64,000 nt of DNA from Flavobacterium sp. HJJ (GTDB taxonomy: Bacteria; Bacteroidota; Bacteroidia; Flavobacteriales; Flavobacteriaceae), in assembly GCF_015351475.1 (NCBI RefSeq), contig NZ_JADKPR010000012.1:79102-143101 (forward strand), given 5' to 3'. The notes below the pieces were generated by a model. That model was not told the DNA's origin, made no database searches, and saw only the letters and a list, made by a program, of their open reading frames with translations. Of the stretch, positions 61,840-64,000 are shown piece after piece. A program made the position numbers and the translations under genes. Numbering within the stretch: position 1 is the first letter of the stretch; the number at the start of each line of letters is the position of its first letter.

Positions 61840-62223
61840 ATGAAAGCAAATATTCAAAAAAACAGTAATAACAATATGATAAAAAATGTGTTTTTAGTTT
61901 TACTAATGACTGTATTCGTATTTTCGGCTCAAGGTCAAGAAAAGAAAAACAAAAATGCCAAATACACAACCGAAGTAAATGGTAACTGCGAGCAATGCCA
62001 AAAAAGAATACAAAAGGCTGCTTATTCGGTTCCGGGAGTAAAATCGGCTTCATGGGATGTGGGGACACATCAGCTGAACTTGATAATCAATGAAGAAAAA
62101 TGTTCTTTGATGGATGTTAAAAAAGCAGTTGCCAAAGTAGGCCACGATACCGATTCGGTTAAATCTACTAAGGAAGATTATGATAATCTGCATTCCTGCT
62201 GTCAGTACGAAAGACTGAAATAA
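61840..62223 (+). CDS. Exported heavy-metal-associated (HMA) domain protein
   Basis: A 127-residue exported protein. The signal is MIKNVFLVLLMTVFVFSAQGQ, from Met13 of the listed frame; ATG 61876 may be the true start, and 61840 adds 12 polar residues. The mature part is an HMA domain with the metal motif NGNCEQCQKRI (CxxC, near residues 51-54 of the longer form) and a ferredoxin-like beta-alpha-beta pattern. A C-terminal Cys pair, HSCCQYER, may add metal ligands. HMA proteins carry Cu(I) or similar soft metals. It follows the TonB-dependent receptor by 154 bases and ends at a terminator. Confidence 0.86.
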   Translation: MKANIQKNSNNNMIKNVFLVLLMTVFVFSAQGQEKKNKNAKYTTEVNGNCEQCQKRIQKAAYSVPGVKSASWDVGTHQLNLIINEEKCSLMDVKKAVAKVGHDTDSVKSTKEDYDNLHSCCQYERLK

Positions 62224-62291
62224 GGATTTAAGCAATTTTCCTGCTGTATAAAAGTTTTTATGTAACTAAATATGTTGCTTTTCTAAAATAT

Positions 62292-62328
62292 AAAAAGCAC
62301 CAAAATAAGAGTCTTATTCTGGTGTTTT
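62292..62328 (+). terminator. Terminator after the HMA gene
   Basis: An imperfect stem, AAAAAGCACCAAAATAAG with CTTATTCTGGTGTTTTT, ends in a T run. Confidence 0.78.
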
Positions 62329-62428
62329 TTTTGTTTTTTATTCGTTAATAAAACTTTAAAATAAGTTATAGTATTGTGGTTCACCTAAATTATTATTACT
62401 TTCACCGCTTAAACAAAAACAAAAATTT

Positions 62429-63109
62429 ATGAATAATTTTGAATGGACCCAATTAGTAAATCCTGAATTTTATATAACATTTACAATTGGTGGCATTCAA
62501 CTGGGTTTGTACATTGTTTTATTCATTGTTTTTGCCGAAACTGGTCTTTTTGCCGGTTTTTTTCTCCCTGGTGACAGTCTGCTTTTTCTTGCCGGAATCT
62601 ATAGCCGTGATCTGGTTCAGAATGTGATTTATATCGAAAGCGATTTTGTAAATCTTTTGATCCTTTCATCGCTGGTGGCGCTTTCGGGCATTTTTGGGAA
62701 CATGGTGGGGTATTGGTTTGGTGCTAAGAGCGGGTATTATTTATACAACAGAGAAGACACGCTTTTGTTTAAGAAAAAATATTTACTTCAGGCTAAGGAG
62801 TTTTTCGAAAAGCACGGAGGGAAAGCTATTATATATGCACGTTTCCTGCCTATTGTAAGAACTTTTGCTCCAATCGTGGCGGGTATCGGTTCGATGGACA
62901 AAAAGAAGTTTATGTTTTTTAATGTATTGAGTTCGGTTTTATGGTCATTCGTTTTGATTTTCTCAGGACATTATCTTTACGGAATGTTTTTGGAGATGGG
63001 GATTGACTTAAAAGAGCACATTGAAAAAATAGTTATCGGAATTATATTGATATCCACTTTGCCTGTTTTCTTAAAGATGATTAAGAAAAAAGTAGTTCAT
63101 CATGAATAA
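62429..63109 (+). CDS. DedA family membrane protein
   Basis: A 226-residue polytopic membrane protein of the DedA/SNARE-associated family, thought to be lipid scramblases or flippases linked to undecaprenyl phosphate recycling and membrane homeostasis. Family motifs are AETGLFAGFFLPGDSLLFLAG (about residues 37-57), GNMVGYWFGAKSG near 90-102 and the signature KHGGKAIIYARFLPIVRTFAPIVAGIGSMDKKKF (about 128-161) with the conserved Arg residues. A basic C-terminal tail ends the protein. It is monocistronic with its own terminator. Confidence 0.9.
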   Translation: MNNFEWTQLVNPEFYITFTIGGIQLGLYIVLFIVFAETGLFAGFFLPGDSLLFLAGIYSRDLVQNVIYIESDFVNLLILSSLVALSGIFGNMVGYWFGAKSGYYLYNREDTLLFKKKYLLQAKEFFEKHGGKAIIYARFLPIVRTFAPIVAGIGSMDKKKFMFFNVLSSVLWSFVLIFSGHYLYGMFLEMGIDLKEHIEKIVIGIILISTLPVFLKMIKKKVVHHE

Positions 63110-63134
63110 TCTTAAACTTTAAAAAATAAAATAG

Positions 63135-63169
63135 ACCGTCTTGTTTTAACTAAGCAAGGCGGTTTTTTT
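63135..63169 (+). terminator. Terminator after the DedA gene
   Basis: ACCGTCTTG (63135-63143) pairs with CAAGGCGGT (63155-63163, one G-T pair), followed by a run of T. Confidence 0.82.
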
Positions 63170-63234
63170 GTGTATATTAGCGAGTAACAATTATTTGATA
63201 GTAATAATATAATTATAATCAATGTCAAGATAAT

Positions 63235-63774
63235 ATGAGACTATTAATAATGCTATTATTTACTTTACCCTTTAATGCGCAAATTCTTAATTATGAAATG
63301 ATTAAGCGTGAAATCCTAAGTGATGTACTTCGGATAGAAACAATTAAAGATGGAAAAGTCTTTATTGTTTCTAAAATTGATTCATCAAAGGTAGAATATC
63401 TATTAAAGCCACTACTTGAAAAACCATACGTAAGTAATTTTAATAGTAATGGTGAAAGTTTTATGTTAACTAACAGTGATATAAAATATTTAGCTCAAAA
63501 AATGAGAGAACAATATGATGCTGAATGGAAAGAAGAAGATTTTAATAATCGAGAAATTATCAAACAATCGGAAATATTGCAATATCTAAAAAGAGATAAT
63601 AAAAATCAGGTAGTGATTATATCCAATCCTATATTTATTAAAAATGATGATACCGTTTTTCTTTATTTTGCCAATTTATGTTGTGGTGAAATTAATTATC
63701 CAAACTTAGCTCTTTATAAAAAGATAAATGGAATATGGAAAAAATGGTTTCAAATTAATGATAATAGTAATTAA
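63235..63774 (+). CDS. Unrecognised exported protein
   Basis: A 179-residue protein I do not recognise. Residues 1-15 form a short signal peptide (LLIMLLFTLPFNAQ). The mature part is Asn/Lys/Ile-rich and alternates helices and strands, with one Cys pair in ANLCCGEINYPNLALYKK near residue 149. No catalytic motif is visible. The gene stands alone with no clear promoter; a hairpin lies about 170 bases downstream. Composition is similar to the lone lipoprotein gene at 3876, another orphan exported protein. Function is unknown. Confidence 0.65.
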   Translation: MRLLIMLLFTLPFNAQILNYEMIKREILSDVLRIETIKDGKVFIVSKIDSSKVEYLLKPLLEKPYVSNFNSNGESFMLTNSDIKYLAQKMREQYDAEWKEEDFNNREIIKQSEILQYLKRDNKNQVVIISNPIFIKNDDTVFLYFANLCCGEINYPNLALYKKINGIWKKWFQINDNSN

Positions 63775-63945
63775 AAACATTGCTGTCAATAGTTGCAACA
63801 ACGGATTTGGAAGTTTGCTTAAAAAAAGTTGATTTTGTATTTAAAATGATTTGGTAAATCTGAAAATAGGGTTTAATTGAGCTTCAAACCAGATGATAGT
63901 AGTGTGATGATATCAACAGAATAATTTTAGAGTCATGCCATAAAA

Positions 63946-63978
63946 AAAATCCGCCAAGAAAATTTCAAGGCGGATTTT
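63946..63978. terminator. Hairpin near the window end
   Basis: AAAATCCGCC (63946-63955) pairs with GGCGGATTTT (63969-63978), with A and T tracts. It may terminate the gene at 63235 or an unseen gene to the right on the minus strand. Confidence 0.8.
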
Positions 63979-64000
63979 ATTTTTAAAACGGGAATTGATT

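Noticed and set aside
61745..62068. 107-residue minus-strand frame over the HMA gene
   Set aside because: It is antisense to the HMA gene and crosses the REP-like hairpin.

Overview
The window is a contiguous piece of a Bacteroidota chromosome, almost certainly a Flavobacterium or close relative. The evidence is the low GC content, the order dnaG - nadE - gldB - gldC - engB - mraZ, the gliding genes gldB and gldC, a short group-1 sigma factor, FtsZ with a very long C-terminal tail, an XrtF exosortase, and several promoters with the Bacteroidota -7 word TAnnTTTG. I see no complete insertion sequence with a transposase, no prophage, no CRISPR array and no rRNA.

Layout. Positions 1-6014 hold the end of DNA primase, a LuxR-type response regulator, nadE, gldB-gldC, a lone lipoprotein gene sitting between two copies of the gldC 3' end, engB and an alpha/beta hydrolase. 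Positions 6291-22648 are a full dcw (division and cell wall) cluster in one direction: mraZ (behind a phased repeat operator), rsmH, ftsL, ftsI, murE, mraY, murD, ftsW, murG, a small unlisted membrane protein gene, murC, ftsQ, ftsA and ftsZ, closed by a strong terminator. yqeY and tRNA-Arg(TCG) follow.

Positions 23500-41000 are an accessory carbohydrate region. An AraC regulator is divergent from an MFS sugar porter, a large DUF5107-TPR protein and two exported GH2 enzymes; a GH78 alpha-L-rhamnosidase lies further on. No SusC/SusD pair is present. Between them sit a lipoprotein/MBL-fold pair and a Crp-type regulator separated by an operator-like dyad. A 162-bp MITE-like palindrome lies in the AraC/MFS gap.

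Positions 41213-55789 are mixed: a CBS protein, rpe, rpoD, a giant DUF2339 membrane protein, a TPR sensor kinase with a LytTR regulator, an unrecognised 141-aa protein, pnp, rpsO, a MORN/TonB-C protein and a GAF-type methionine sulfoxide reductase candidate.

Positions 55860-59126 hold XrtF and its partner protein, then an ATP-cone/PD-(D/E)XK nuclease and a beta-CASP MBL nuclease-like protein that lacks the first histidine of its metal motif. This pair is the best candidate here for an undescribed system. Positions 59197-62223 look like a heavy-metal (probably copper) set: a HYC_CC_PP protein, a TonB-dependent receptor and an HMA-domain protein. A DedA protein and an unrecognised exported protein close the window.

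All functional calls come from reading motifs and family resemblance by eye. No database or structure search was run.
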